Shown: positions 1-11,262 of the stretch, piece by piece | Position numbering within the stretch: position 1 is the stretch's first letter | Layout: each line of letters opens with the position of its first letter | DNA from: Adineta steineri | Taxonomy: Eukaryota > Rotifera > Eurotatoria > Adinetida > Adinetidae | Reading direction: 5' to 3' | DNA length: 64,000 nt | Assembly: GCA_905250115.1 (NCBI GenBank) | Contig: CAJNOI010000020.1 | Location: forward strand, 470,804 to 534,803 | Notes under the pieces: generated by a model | Databases searched by the model: none | Told to the model about the DNA's origin: nothing | The model's input: only the letters and a program-made list of their open reading frames with translations | Translations under genes and position numbers: made by a program

Positions 1-1029
1 ATCAAAAATATGCGCAGTAGTATTTAAATGTTTTAAACCAGGTCGATGATAGTAACGTCGTTTTTTTCCATTACAAGAACAACATACTAATCTTTTCATT
101 GCTTTCATACATTGATGTCTGAATATATCCGATGAATAAATATATACAAAGAAACTCGTGTAATTACTCCAAAACAGCAAATAAACAATTTGATTGACTA
201 AATTTTCTTTTGCTTGAAGAATTAGTGATTTGTCTAATTTTATGGTAGCTAATAAATAACAGTTAAATATCGCAAATGGAAGAGATGCGAAACTTGATTT
301 AACTGTTTGTAAAATAAGCATTAATGTTAATTGATAATTAATTTGTCGAAGTCGAGCAGAATCTGTTAAAGATCGACGACGAAGATTACGAGCATTAGTA
401 CAAGTTAATAAACCAAAATAGATCATAATAACAGGAGGAAGAAATCCGTTAAATATGCAAGTATAAATAATTTGAATTATATGACATGGCATATGTTGAG
501 ATACATTTGAACAAATTAATTGTTCATTATGTGATGAATGATTATAACGAGTATAACAAAAAGCAATAGGAATTGAGAAAAAAATCCAAAAGAAGATCGT
601 AAATAAAATACATCGTACAGCAATTGATCGAGTACTAAATTTCCATCGATTAGTATTTCTTGAACTAAGAATATATCGATCAATACTAGCAATAGCTGTC
701 AATGTAGCTGATATAACAGTAAAAACAAATGAAATATAACTTTTTAGTTTACAATAAGTATTTGAATTAATTGTCCAATCATAATGAAAACCATATTGAA
801 GAATATTTGTTAAAGGTCCAGAATTTAAATGAATAAAATCACAAATAGAAGCAATTGAAAGATAAAGAGAACAAGCTCGTCGATTATATGTTCGTTGTGC
901 AAATGTTAATACATTCATGATAGTACCAAAAAGGCAGATAATGTACAGAACAACACCCGCATATTTAGTAAATTGTTGGGAAAGATGATTGTATTTGATT
1001 GCGATCAAATAGTTTGTTTCGTTTATCAT
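1..1029 (-). CDS. Rhodopsin-type (class A) G-protein-coupled receptor, 3' end cut by the window
   Basis: An uninterrupted frame of 343 codons starts at the ATG at 1029 and runs off the left edge, so the C-terminus is missing. The protein has the serial hydrophobic segments of a seven-helix receptor. Helix 2 ends near LYLSIASICDF. The third helix ends in SIDRYIL, a variant of the E/DRY motif. A cysteine lies ahead of helix 3 and another in the second extracellular loop. The NPxxY position in helix 7 is degenerate (SNYTSFFVYIY). A cysteine- and basic-rich tail (VCCSCNGKKRR) follows helix 7. The N-terminus is short, as in peptide-type receptors. The ligand cannot be told. It resembles the large orphan class A receptor sets of rotifers (inference). 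No intron is visible in the part present. Confidence 0.85.
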   Translation of the reverse strand, partial: MINETNYLIAIKYNHLSQQFTKYAGVVLYIICLFGTIMNVLTFAQRTYNRRACSLYLSIASICDFIHLNSGPLTNILQYGFHYDWTINSNTYCKLKSYISFVFTVISATLTAIASIDRYILSSRNTNRWKFSTRSIAVRCILFTIFFWIFFSIPIAFCYTRYNHSSHNEQLICSNVSQHMPCHIIQIIYTCIFNGFLPPVIMIYFGLLTCTNARNLRRRSLTDSARLRQINYQLTLMLILQTVKSSFASLPFAIFNCYLLATIKLDKSLILQAKENLVNQIVYLLFWSNYTSFFVYIYSSDIFRHQCMKAMKRLVCCSCNGKKRRYYHRPGLKHLNTTAHIFD

Positions 1030-3215
1030 ACTAATAATGAATTATGTGAATGTGTAGTTTCTTAAGAATCTTTACATAAGTATTTATATGCATAAATAAT
1101 AGGGATAACGAATGAAACTAAAGAATAGTATAGAATGTTCTTCTATTAAAATTTAATTAGTTTTAGTACAATAAGAGTTCTAATAAGTATGTCGTTTTGT
1201 TTTATTTCTAAATCAAAATAAAGGATCACGCACGAAGAAAAATAAGAATGGCTCGATTATCAATGCATGACGTTCTTGAAGATTCATATATATATATAGT
1301 ATTATAAAACATGAAATATGTGAAGCTTATATATAATTAAAAAACTGTCTCATCATAGAATCATATACGTAATAAGTATGAAGGCTATATTTTTAAGACA
1401 GATACGTTTTATAGATCAGTGCAAAGAAGTTCAAGGTTATTTATAAACAAAGTATACTAGTTATATCACCGAGTTTTTTTACTAATGAATATTATGATTC
1501 AAACTCGTGTTTATTCTTCATATTTTTCTAATTATATTTCAGACTTGTGGTACTTATAGACAAGTACCAGATTATTTGAGCTTCCCGGCTCATTAATCTT
1601 TCTTTTTTTATGTACTTTGTATTATATGTTAATGAGTGTACGTACTGAGTAGGAGTAAAAAGACACGAGTATAAGTATTCTTTATTGTATACAATATCAA
1701 TTTGATAATTGAGAATGAATACTGGAATGTGCGGTAATAATCAGCTAGATTGATCTGACGAGAAAAATACGAATGATATTGTTCTTGATTCAGTACATAT
1801 ATACATATTGTTTGTTACACTAAATATACGTGTATGTACATTTGAATTGAATTTGGCTTATGTTTACCTTGTTTTAAAAAAAAATTCGAAGTAACTTTTA
1901 TGTTTTATAATAAATCATGATAATATATTTTTCAAAACTGTATTTATCTTATATAAACAATTGTATTACTTAATAGCAATAATCTATAGTTTGAGTATTT
2001 TAGCTTAAAAAGGAAATGTTTTAAATCATAAAAAAAATTTTTATTTCTGATAAGAGCAATGTCGATCGTATATATGATAATTTCCTGTCATCATATAGAT
2101 ATCATAGAATAAATACTTTTTATTATGCAAGATTACTTAGATATAGGTGTTCATAAATCTATATAATCAGAATTTTTATTGAGTACTCGCAATTCATAAT
2201 ATAGATTTTGGTTTGTGCATGTTACTTCGTAACTTTTATTCGTTAAAAATGAAAATTATTTATTGATCTGTACCTATTTTTAGCTAGAAATCACTAAATT
2301 TAGTCATGCAATGTCCTTCACATAAAACTGTTCATTTTAATATTTTCTTTACTATATATAACATTAATTTATCCTTACAAAATAAACGATTAACATTTTT
2401 TTGATAGATAAGATTGTAAAGGGCAATTAAAGTTATATGTGCATATAATGCCGGATATATTAATAGTTTTTTTAATATTAAACTTTGCTAATGAATGAAA
2501 TAAACTAATTTCTTTTACTGACTTTCATCAATTTTTTTTAATCATCAATAAAATAAAATTTTAAAAATACAAGTTTGAATAGATGCATGCCAAATTGCTT
2601 AAATATTGCAAATTTCAAAGTATAGTCAGTCGTTGATATTATAGATCACGTTTCATTATTCAAAGAGCATACATGTAAAGAGAGATAGCTGCAGGTAATT
2701 AGCAACAACGATCGTTCATTATATATCGAAACGTTTTTTTTTGCCTATTTGAATTAATCAACCAAATATCAGTATAAAAACATATTGTATTCAGTTAGAT
2801 ACAGGTTTCTTTAGCGTAGAGTATTGAAATTTGATTAACATTCTGCAAAAAAATTTGAGATTTACTATTTTTATTAATAAGAATTTTTTTTTTACTAAAC
2901 TGAAAAATATTTGTCAATGTTGTAATATATATAAGCAATTCCCAAAAAAAGTAAGAGAATAACATAACATTAGTGCCTAAATTACGGTAATTATGATTAT
3001 TTATTGTTTCTATTTAATTAACAAAAATTTATCAAATAATATATTTTTTTATTACGTCGTTAATAACTAATATGTTCATATTTACAAAAAAATTTCTTTT
3101 GTTTCTCTAAGATTATCTAGTTGTACTAATCCAGCGACAAATAAATATAAATATTTCCTAGATACATCGTTTAACGCAAACAATATACTAAACCAAAATA
3201 TGCAAAAACATTATG
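1030..3215. other. Non-coding intergenic stretch
   Basis: AT-rich sequence upstream of the GPCR. I find no open frame with protein-like composition, no RNA gene and no clear repeat. The first few hundred bases beyond 1030 probably carry the GPCR promoter, but no specific site can be named. Confidence 0.5.
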
Positions 3216-3223
3216 TTAACAAT

Positions 3224-3431
3224 CAGTGGCGGGTCTAGGATTTTGGAAGCGGGGGGGATTTTTTTTTAGTATGTAGGGGCGATACCTGGGAAGGAGGGGG
3301 GCGATTTTGGTTAAAAGCTATTTTTTGAGTCCAACCGAAGTAGTGTGAACCAATTTTTCGTTCATTTTTGCTGTAAAAAATTTAAAAAAATTCGGAAGAG
3401 GGGGGCGATCGGCCCCCTAAATCCGCTACTG
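3224..3431. mobile_element. Non-autonomous hAT-type MITE (208 bp) with 8-bp target duplication
   Basis: The element starts CAGTGGCGGGTCTAGG and its far end, read in reverse, is CAGTAGCGGATTTAGG, so the inverted ends match at 13 of 16 positions. It is flanked on both sides by TTAACAAT (3216-3223 and 3432-3439), an exact 8-bp target-site duplication as made by hAT transposases. The interior has runs of G out of keeping with the AT-rich surroundings. It contains no coding frame, so it would need a transposase supplied from elsewhere. The perfect duplication suggests a fairly recent insertion. Confidence 0.85.
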
Positions 3432-3523
3432 TTAACAATACGAATCTTAAATATTCAATTCAACAGTCAATTAATATATAATGAATATCTTTTATGACAT
3501 TCTCAACATCAACTATGTATATC

Positions 3524-4643
3524 TATATGGGTGATTTGCGCTACCATTGTACCGTTCGCATTTCTTAGATAAAAATACTTATAACTCATGTTCTACTGAA
3601 TAACTTTCAGTGATTTTTTTTTCACATAACCACATACTAAAGGCCTACTTACGGTAAAAATTTTAAACTTTTCTTTCGTTTCCTTCCCTCCGAGTTTGGA
3701 ACAAGAAAATCAAAAATGATGATTTCTGACGCCATTTGATGAAAAAGATTATATACATATTCTAAAATTTTGATTGGATAAATACTATTTGACAGCTATG
3801 TTACAGCTGATACTCTGTACTATCTAACCACACTGAATAATTATAAATTTATTATCGAATTGTCTCTAAAATATTGTAAAATTACTTTGACGCACACATT
3901 GACTATTTTATGTCCCGACAGATTAAATTCGACCTACTAAAGTTAATCGGAACCAAATTGCGGATTTTTTTGTATATATATGAAGACTAAAGAGTGAGAA
4001 ATATTTCTATAAAAAAAGTTTTCTCTAATGAACTTTCGAATCAAATAAAAAACGAAAAATAAAGTGAGCAAGTGGCTATGGTTGCACTAAATGTCCCGAC
4101 AGATTTTTATTTTTTTTTCTTTGATTTCTGGATAAATAAGGGAAATTGATCGACCATTTTTTTATCATTTTAACCTCGCTAAGTGGTAAACCTACCATGG
4201 AAATATCAGCTCTTAAACAATCATCGTTCATGCGAAAAGAATATTTTTTCCAAGAAATGTCCCGACAGATTTCTTTATATCAAAATGTCCCGACAGATTT
4301 TCTAGTGTCAGAATGTTATGAATGATTGTTTTCACATATCTATTGAAGATTTTTGATAGTTTAGATGATTAGGAGATGTATTATCTTGTTCTTTCTCCTC
4401 TTGATATTGGTAAAAAAAAGCGTTCCGAGAATAATATCTTAACAGAAAATCTACATTATTCAATATTTTTAGAGAAATCGATTTCCTCGAAAACAAAAGG
4501 ACTGACAGTTGGGAAACTATCTGCAATATACATAACTAACATAGCTATATCGAATGTGTCATTCAAGTTTTCTTCATGTTCACTTTTATTTTTTTCGATT
4601 TTTTTAATCAAACGGTACAATGGTAGCGCAAATCACCCATATA
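3524..4643. mobile_element. 1.1-kb element with perfect 28-33 bp terminal inverted repeats
   Basis: The left end (3524-3556) and right end (4611-4643) are exact reverse complements over 33 bases. The unambiguous core is 28 bp, from GGGTGATTTGCGC to CCGTT. The outer TATA is self-complementary and may be the target site (TA duplication, Tc1/mariner style). The interior is AT-rich and carries four direct copies of a 15-mer. Short open frames on both strands at 4332-4684 have no recognisable content. No transposase is visible. It is either a non-autonomous TA-inserting transposon or a derived structure; the family is not certain. Confidence 0.7.
3910..4299. repeat. Four direct copies of a 15-bp motif inside the inverted-repeat element
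   Basis: The 15-mer ATGTCCCGACAGATT occurs exactly at 3910-3924, 4091-4105, 4257-4271 and 4285-4299, always in the same direction. Start-to-start spacings are 181, 166 and 28 bp. The motif is more GC-rich than its surroundings. Repeated subterminal motifs in a transposon are often transposase-binding sites, which would suit this position, but that role is inferred. Confidence 0.8.
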
Positions 4644-5703
4644 TGTTTTATTTTAGTGGCAACTTTTTTTTATTGGACTCATGAATATCATTGTCGCTGA
4701 CATAATCAAATTTAATATCGCCCATACTTCAAAAAATTCGATGTACAAATCGAAAATCATTTGAGGCTTCGTTTTATTTTATTCAGTAGAAATTTACTTC
4801 AGAGAATATATGGTGTGAACAAAACACCATGCAAGGAAATTTACTCATTTTTGTTACAAAACATAAAAAATTATCATGTGATTCATTTTTTTGGTATCAT
4901 GTGTAATCATATTAGTTGATAAGATTTTTAAAATAAAAGAGAAATACTATTCGTTACCTGATAATAATAGTTTCATATTTAAAGTAAAAAATACAAAATC
5001 AATACAATTTTTTTAAATATTTGATATAATTATATTTCCTTTGACCAAAAGAAAAAATAAAGAAAAGCAGAAACATGTTGATATGATAGTATAAAAATAG
5101 ATTTATTTTATTTTTTTGTCGGCTGATCCTAGAAAATAATTCAATACCCAAATATAAAATGCTAATTTATTTAAGAGTAAAATATGATATAAAAATAATA
5201 ATATTTAAATTCTTTTCGCATAAATTTTACATAATCAGAAGAAAACACTTTAACAAATACTTCACATAATTCTTGTACGCAAATTATTTATGCAGGTTAC
5301 AAGAGCAAGAGCGGGGTTGGGCACGATGATTGGATACTAATTACAGTACTTAAGTATTTTCGTATTTTTTACTTACAAATCTACAGTACTCAGTACATTT
5401 ATGTAGTACAAGTACATATACTATGTGCTGGACCAGTGTACTTAGTACTAGGACCTCAGTAATTTTACTTCAGTATAGTCGTACTAAGTACTTTATAAGA
5501 TTCTCTATAATTTAACAAAACCTTTCTGTGAATGTTTTTATTTTCAAGTTGATAACTGAATATATTAATTATAGTTTTTTGCATGTAAGCAATGCGCGCC
5601 TGGTGAATATTGTTTTCGATAGTAAATCATGCGGCAGTAAATCCAGTATATGTATTGACAGAATGATTTAAATATTCTTTAAGTACTTTTACAAACCGAC
5701 ATG
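4644..5703. other. Intergenic stretch with a GTACT-rich degenerate repeat
   Basis: No gene is visible. At about 5311-5500 a GGGGTTGGGCACGATG start is followed by many overlapping AGTACT/GTACTTA words. This recalls the GTACTCG-rich interior of the MITE at 13618-13880 and may be a decayed relative lacking one end. The last part, upstream of 5704, is the promoter region of the defensin gene. Confidence 0.4.
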
Positions 5704-5710
5704 TATATAA
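5704..5710 (+). promoter_or_regulatory. TATA box of the defensin gene
   Basis: TATATAA lies 91 bp before the defensin ATG at 5801. This would place transcription start near 5735 and leave a leader of about 65 bases. A clear TATA box is typical of inducible immune genes. Confidence 0.5.
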
Positions 5711-5800
5711 GCGAAGCCAAAATAAATATTATTATATTCGCACACTGTCAAACCAACTATCGAGTTTTTATCAACGATTTCATATTATACAAGCAATAAA

Positions 5801-6098
5801 ATGCGACGAGTTTTACTACTCTTCTTCGTTTTATCTCTCATGGTAATGAGCCTTTCAGTTTGTAAGTATTTATGTAAATTATTATAAATCGATTCTCTCA
5901 TATAATATTTATCTCATTTCAGCTGCCAAGTCGGTGTTAGATAATGGTGAAAACAGGTCAATTAGAGTACGTCGTGGTGTTTGTAGCATTAGTTTTGGAT
6001 GTCCACTCGGTGGAAGAGCGTGCGAACGTAGCTGCAAGGATAGGCGCTATAAAGGAGGTGAATGCGCTTTTTTAGAATGTTGCTGTTTTAACAACTAA
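5801..6098 (+). CDS. Arthropod/mollusc-type (CS-alpha-beta) defensin precursor, two exons
   Basis: Exons 5801-5861 and 5923-6098 join in phase across a GTAAGT...TTTCAG intron. The joined frame encodes a precursor of about 78 residues. It opens with a hydrophobic signal peptide (RRVLLLFFVLSLMVMSLSV), then a short acidic propiece ending in RVRR, a furin-type cleavage site. The mature peptide would begin GVCSISFGCPLGGRACERSC and carries eight cysteines. It keeps the CxxxC, GGxC and closing CxC spacing of the cysteine-stabilised alpha-beta fold, and SFGCPLGG is close to the GFGCP start of tick, insect and mussel defensins. The expected role is secreted killing of microbes by membrane attack. A TATA box lies upstream and an AATAAA downstream. 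The eighth-cysteine pairing is uncertain. Confidence 0.85.
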
Positions 6099-6191
6099 TG
6101 TTGATGATAAGGCACATCATATACGAAGGCATATGCCTACGCTATATGTTTTTTTGAGTATTTGTAAAATTCTTTGCTCATTATGTGCACT

Positions 6192-6197
6192 AATAAA
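6192..6197 (+). terminator. Polyadenylation signal of the defensin gene
   Basis: AATAAA lies 94 bp after the defensin stop codon, followed by a T-rich stretch, as expected for a short 3' untranslated region. Confidence 0.55.
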
Positions 6198-6553
6198 CGT
6201 TTTTTCAAAGTGATATGTTTTGAAGATTCCATACCGTGACAACGATTTCTACCTTATTCAAGAATCTCATTAGTCAACTTAATTGTATACAATGTACTCT
6301 ATTCTAAACTGATATAAATCTTGTTTGAATAGGACATGATAATGCTTCAGACTATCCGAAAATTGATCGATATATTACTTAAAGTTTACAATTATTATTT
6401 TGTAGAAATATGCATTCGATTATAATCTAATTGTGTGCATTAAAGACGATTTGTGAAACTTGAATGCATTAGCTCTAATATAGATTTACTATGAAGAAAA
6501 TCTTCATATGATCCATTAAATAAAAATTGACAATCGAATTAATTAGGAACAGG

Positions 6554-6653
6554 NNNNNNNNNNNNNNNNNNNNNNNNNNNNNNNNNNNNNNNNNNNNNNN
6601 NNNNNNNNNNNNNNNNNNNNNNNNNNNNNNNNNNNNNNNNNNNNNNNNNNNNN
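6554..6653. other. Assembly gap of 100 N
   Basis: Exactly 100 undetermined bases, the usual placeholder for a scaffold gap of unknown true length. Any gene spanning it cannot be read here. Confidence 0.95.
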
Positions 6654-7071
6654 ATAGTGATGAAAGATGGAATATTAGAAATTTTTGTCTTATCACTTTC
6701 CTTGTCATAAAGACAGTAGAAGAATGGGTATCTAGTACAAAAAAGCTATAAGAACAAAAACAAAGAGATTTTTCTCCTATTGTAGTCACTCGTGTATGTA
6801 AGTGAGTATTGCCGAGGTGAAGAGCGATGACTGCCGGGTAAAGTAAGTGAGATGTTTTTTCTACACAACGTTTATAGAAGTGCCGACCGACCTTCACATA
6901 CAATAAATTTTGTTCTGTTATATTAACGACAATAGCATGTATAGTACGAGTACTACATTTAATAGAACGAGAAAGAAATACAATCATAAGAGTAAAGAAA
7001 TAATCTACCGCAAAAAGAGAAGCACGAGTTACAACTTTATCATTTATTGAATAATTAAAAATATACATCAC
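6654..7071 (-). CDS. Possible gene fragment next to the assembly gap
   Basis: From an ATG at 7071 an open frame of about 139 codons runs without a stop into the N block. It starts MMYIFNYSINDKVV and has hydrophobic parts (DYFFTLMIVFLS), several cysteines and histidines, and no domain I can name. In such AT-rich DNA an open run of this length is unusual but not decisive. It may be a real 5' exon whose continuation is lost in the gap, an old gene remnant, or chance. Confidence 0.25.
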
Positions 7072-8166
7072 TTGTTATTTTTTTGTCGCGGATACTTCTA
7101 AGTTTTCTACTAGTACTCATATTTGTCAATTGTCAAAAAGAAAGGCTCGTGATTATTACATATCATCATTCAAATGATGAGATCGTTTTTCTTTGTTCTT
7201 TTTAAATATACGCTACGCACATATGTATATTTAAAACAATTTCATCTGCATATTATCAATGTCGATTGGATGAAAAATAGTATCGATTCATGTAAGGTCG
7301 ATCAAAAGAAAAAAAAAGATACAATTAAATTTGTCGACCTTGATTCAGTTGATAACACATAACATCAAACAACATCCAATTGTTGAGTTTTCATGGTAAA
7401 TTTAAACGATGTTATATTTCATGATAGTGAATAAAACGAAAGTGTCACAATTCATTTAAAAATTGATGCAGTAAAAAAAAGTAGTTTGTTCTACAAATTT
7501 CATGATTAATAATGAACTATGCATTACTTAGTATTCAATATATACGTATATCGTTTCATTAGAAATTGTACACTATCAAGTAATTTCTAAGTTTTCATGA
7601 TCACTATATACAATCTAAGACTAATTTAACAATTGCTATATGTCAATAAAGATAGAAATGAAAAACTATCGATAATTACATTCTTACTTATTTGATTAAT
7701 TCATAATAACAACAAATAACCTTCGATATATGTCTATGTATCAAAAAAGCATCTCTGTTGAGAAAGCAGATTATCTTGATAGGTGCTACTAATTTTGCTC
7801 GAGGAGACAATTAGTCTTTTTTTTAGAATTGATTACAAATTATTTTCACTTGCATATTATTGATTGTAATTAGCAGAGAGAAATGTGAGTTGATAAACGT
7901 TTTGTAACATGCATTTAAAGGAAGTGGACTCTTTTTTTTGATAATTATGAGAATGACTGAAGAATTTTAGTTGAAACACATGATGGTCGTCATATAATAA
8001 TTACGTAACTCTTGCATTCTCTATTATTATAGTTGAATAATTAAAACATTTGTGTTAGGTTCTTTTTTTTCGAATTATAATAAAAGTAAATTGAAATATA
8101 AAACTAATAGTTCTTTTTTTTTGTCTAAGAATTACAACATTAAATGTCATATTATTTTTTTTATTA
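7072..8166. other. Intergenic stretch
   Basis: AT-rich, with short open frames only and none with protein-like composition. Its right end is the 3' flank of the B-box gene on the minus strand. Confidence 0.5.
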
Positions 8167-9828
8167 TTAAATAAATGATGGAGATGAATTAGCTCGATAG
8201 TAAAGCCATGGATAATCATGAGAAAATCTTTCCGTATTAGATGGTGATCGATATGGTAATGCATTTGGTTTTCGTCGTATTCCATATGCTTCCATACAAG
8301 TTCTTCGTTGTTCAATGATTCCGTCATTTTGTTGACTTTTTTCTAATTGAATTGATAGACCTTTTAATGATCCATCTTGTTCACGTTGTAATTGAACATG
8401 TTGAATACTTTGATATGTATCGTCATTATCATAATTTGTTTTATCCACTGATGGTGCTGATGATGATGAAGATGATGTTGATGATGTTCGAGGAGATTTT
8501 TGACTTAATAAATTAAATTGATCTATTGATGATGAAAAATAATCTTCATAATGATTATGAAATGGACTATCTGCTGATAAGGAAGCAATTTCATCATTAC
8601 TATCATAATAATCCAGTTGAATTTCAACTGATTTATCGATAGATGGAGTGTAAGGTAAATTAAGTGTTTCACAATTTCGAAACGATGAATTTATTGATTG
8701 AGAATTTGAAGAAAATTTCTAGAAAAAATTTCATTGAAATTAATATTTTATTCTTTATGGTCTACCTGCTTAGATATTTCATTAGATTTAGTTGGTAACG
8801 TATCAGCAATATAATCATCGTTATGCCATGTTGCACTCGTACTTCTTGTAATATCATTAAAACATGATTCAACTCTCAGAGTTTCATCAATAAGAAATGT
8901 TGGTAGTTTAACTTGAAATGAACATTTACCTGTATCATCAATATATTTAGCAAATGTTTCAATTCGTTGTTTGATCATATCTATTGATTTTGTTGGATCT
9001 ATTGTTGTTGAAGATGATGATGATGAAAGTGAAGAAAGTAATGAACCAAGATTTCCTTTCTTCATTCGTATTAATTCATTTTTATCGATATTTATACGTG
9101 CCATTTCTTTGTCAACAAATAATTCATATTCTTTACCTAATATTTCATATTCATCATTTATTGTTTGTATAATAAGTGTATGTGCTTTATTAATTGTATT
9201 AATTGTATCAATACGCCATTTATGACATTGTTCAATAGTTTCATTTTTTTGTTTTTCAAGATCATTTTTTGTATGAAGTATTTTTGTTAATAGACAATCA
9301 CTTAATTCATTTAAATATTCAAGTTCAGCAGTTACTTTTTTATAATGTTTATTACAACATCGTATACATAAACGTTGATTACAATGACAACATTGAAATA
9401 ATCCATCATGTTTTTGACAATCATCACATTTTAATGGTGTTTCCATTAAATCATTTGATGATTGATGATGATGATGATGTGACGAAGATAATCGGGAATC
9501 ATCATTTGGTATTGTCATTGTTGTTGGGTGGATTGAAGATGAACATGTTTTATTAGGAAATATTTTTGTATCATGTAAATAATGTTGACGCTAAAATTAA
9601 AATAAGTATTCTTGGCGAAATGATATTATCAAATGAATTTTTTTTTGTCTATTTTGAAATATAGACACTAATATCTCATCAATGAATTAAAATATTAGAT
9701 AAATTACATACAAGTCTTCGTATTGATGGTGAATATTTTCCTCCATCGTTTGATAAAAATGATGTATCAAATTTAGTTAAACCACGTCTGGACATAATTC
9801 GATCAAAGAACTTGGCTTTTTCAGGCAT
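8167..9828 (-). CDS. B-box-like zinc finger / coiled-coil protein (497 aa)
   Basis: Three exons join in phase: 9712-9828, 8766-9590 and 8167-8718. The product starts MPEKAKFFDRIMSRRGLTKF and has 497 residues. Near residues 90-115 it has a cysteine/histidine cluster, CDDCQKHDGLFQCCHCNQ followed by LCIRCCNKH, with the C-x2-C...C-x2-C...C-x2-C...H spacing of a B-box-type zinc finger. A charged helical stretch of about 110 residues follows and is likely a coiled coil, as in TRIM proteins. No RING is seen. The C-terminal half is serine-rich and low in complexity, with a poly-Ser run and a conserved-looking end rich in Tyr and Arg. A poly-His run precedes the finger. The function is unknown; a scaffold or ubiquitin-related role is only an analogy. 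Confidence 0.75.
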
Positions 9829-11262
9829 TGATATGCACACGTCTAACCTTAACTGTAATAATGTTGTAAGTCTAAATACATCAACTAATCAAAGAGAGCG
9901 AGGAAGAAGAAGAAGAAGAAGAGAGAGGGAGAGATATGTCAGCAGGATGTGTTAATACAAGAAAACAATCAGCAATAAGAGCACGTATAAATATGTGGGT
10001 GGCGTAAAAACAACAGTATATACAATATGCAATGATATCAATCAGCATTTATATACATTTTACATGAAGAAGGTTGAATTGTCTATTTAGTCGATTTTAT
10101 AGTTATAATTACCTTCTTAAAATAGATATATTTCCAGATAATATGCTGTCAAGGCTATCATTGAAAGGTTTTTTTTTCATTCGTAATAATACAAATATAT
10201 AAATATATATACACATATTTTATGTTATAAGATAAAGTATTTGTTTACGTGTATAAATGCCATTCTGACATGATAACTATTCGCCTTTTTGTTTTGTCTT
10301 CAAGGGATATAAGAAGCTATTTTAAGTAACTAGGACAAATAAGATATATATATAAGAAAATATTTATCTAACGTTCACAAATTATACATAGGTCAAAGAA
10401 TGACGATGAATACTTAGATAATTGTTTACATGAGAGGGATAACCATAATTTTTAAATAATGTTATTGTCCATAATCGTCGATACTAATTGCGCTTTCTTG
10501 TTTAATTAAAAAGAAATATTACCATTGTTTTGGTATAGAACTTATCGTTAGCCTTTTTCCACATATGTATATATATGCACGCTTCACTTAGTATATTTTT
10601 AGCATATTGGCTAATGTACATGTTGACGGAAAGACGATAATAAAAGAAATTGTTGAATGGTTTGTCTATAGATAAGATTATTATAGTTCTATATAAAAAA
10701 AACTAGGTCTCAGACTTAATTATCCAATAATTCATAGGTAATATCAATGAGATAAAAAAGAATGAAAATGTTGAATTATTAAATTGCATATTGTATTCAA
10801 TGTGGAATTGTTTCTCTTGAAAGTATTGCAATATCAAACAATCTATGACATGTACTTTTTAGTATCAAATAATGACAAGATCAAGGGGCTAATTAGAAAA
10901 CCTTCTGCTGTTTTTCATCTGGAAGAAATTACAAAATATATAAGATGATTATTCAGTACTTGAATATGTTTCTATGTACTAGAAGTTTTATTACAATGTA
11001 TGTGCCGATATGAATTTTATAATCTCTATCTTAAATGTCGATAAGAATGTATAGATGTCGTCATTATTCTATTCATTTGTAACATGCCACGTTGTTTTTC
11101 TTTTTTCATATTGATATTGAGTCAAGTCTAAATTCTATTGTTTTTCTTCTTATATATATATATATTCATTGAATCTTTTACCACTTTTAAATCCTTTCTA
11201 TAGACTCTGTAAATGTTGAGGATATTTTGTAATAAAGTTTAAATTACTTTAGATAAAAAAAA
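9829..11262. other. Intergenic stretch between divergent genes
   Basis: Lies between the start of the B-box gene (minus) and the dehydrogenase (plus), so it should hold both promoters. It contains a purine tract of GAAGAAGAA/GAGAGAG units at about 9900-9935 and (TA)n runs. No coding frame is seen. Confidence 0.5.

Noticed and set aside
3910-4299. Four 15-bp direct repeats as a CRISPR-like array
   Set aside because: Spacing is irregular (181, 166, 28 bp), repeats are too short and the surrounding genes are eukaryotic.
4332-4684. Overlapping open frames on both strands inside the inverted-repeat element
   Set aside because: Composition is that of random AT-rich DNA; no transposase motif, no start context and the plus frame runs through the terminal repeat.
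6527-6751. Plus-strand frame containing the N block
   Set aside because: Nearly half of it is undetermined bases, and the rest has no protein-like features.
8971-9556. Plus-strand open frames opposite the B-box gene
   Set aside because: They are antisense shadows of the real coding exon; their Asp/His-rich runs mirror its Ser/His codon repeats.
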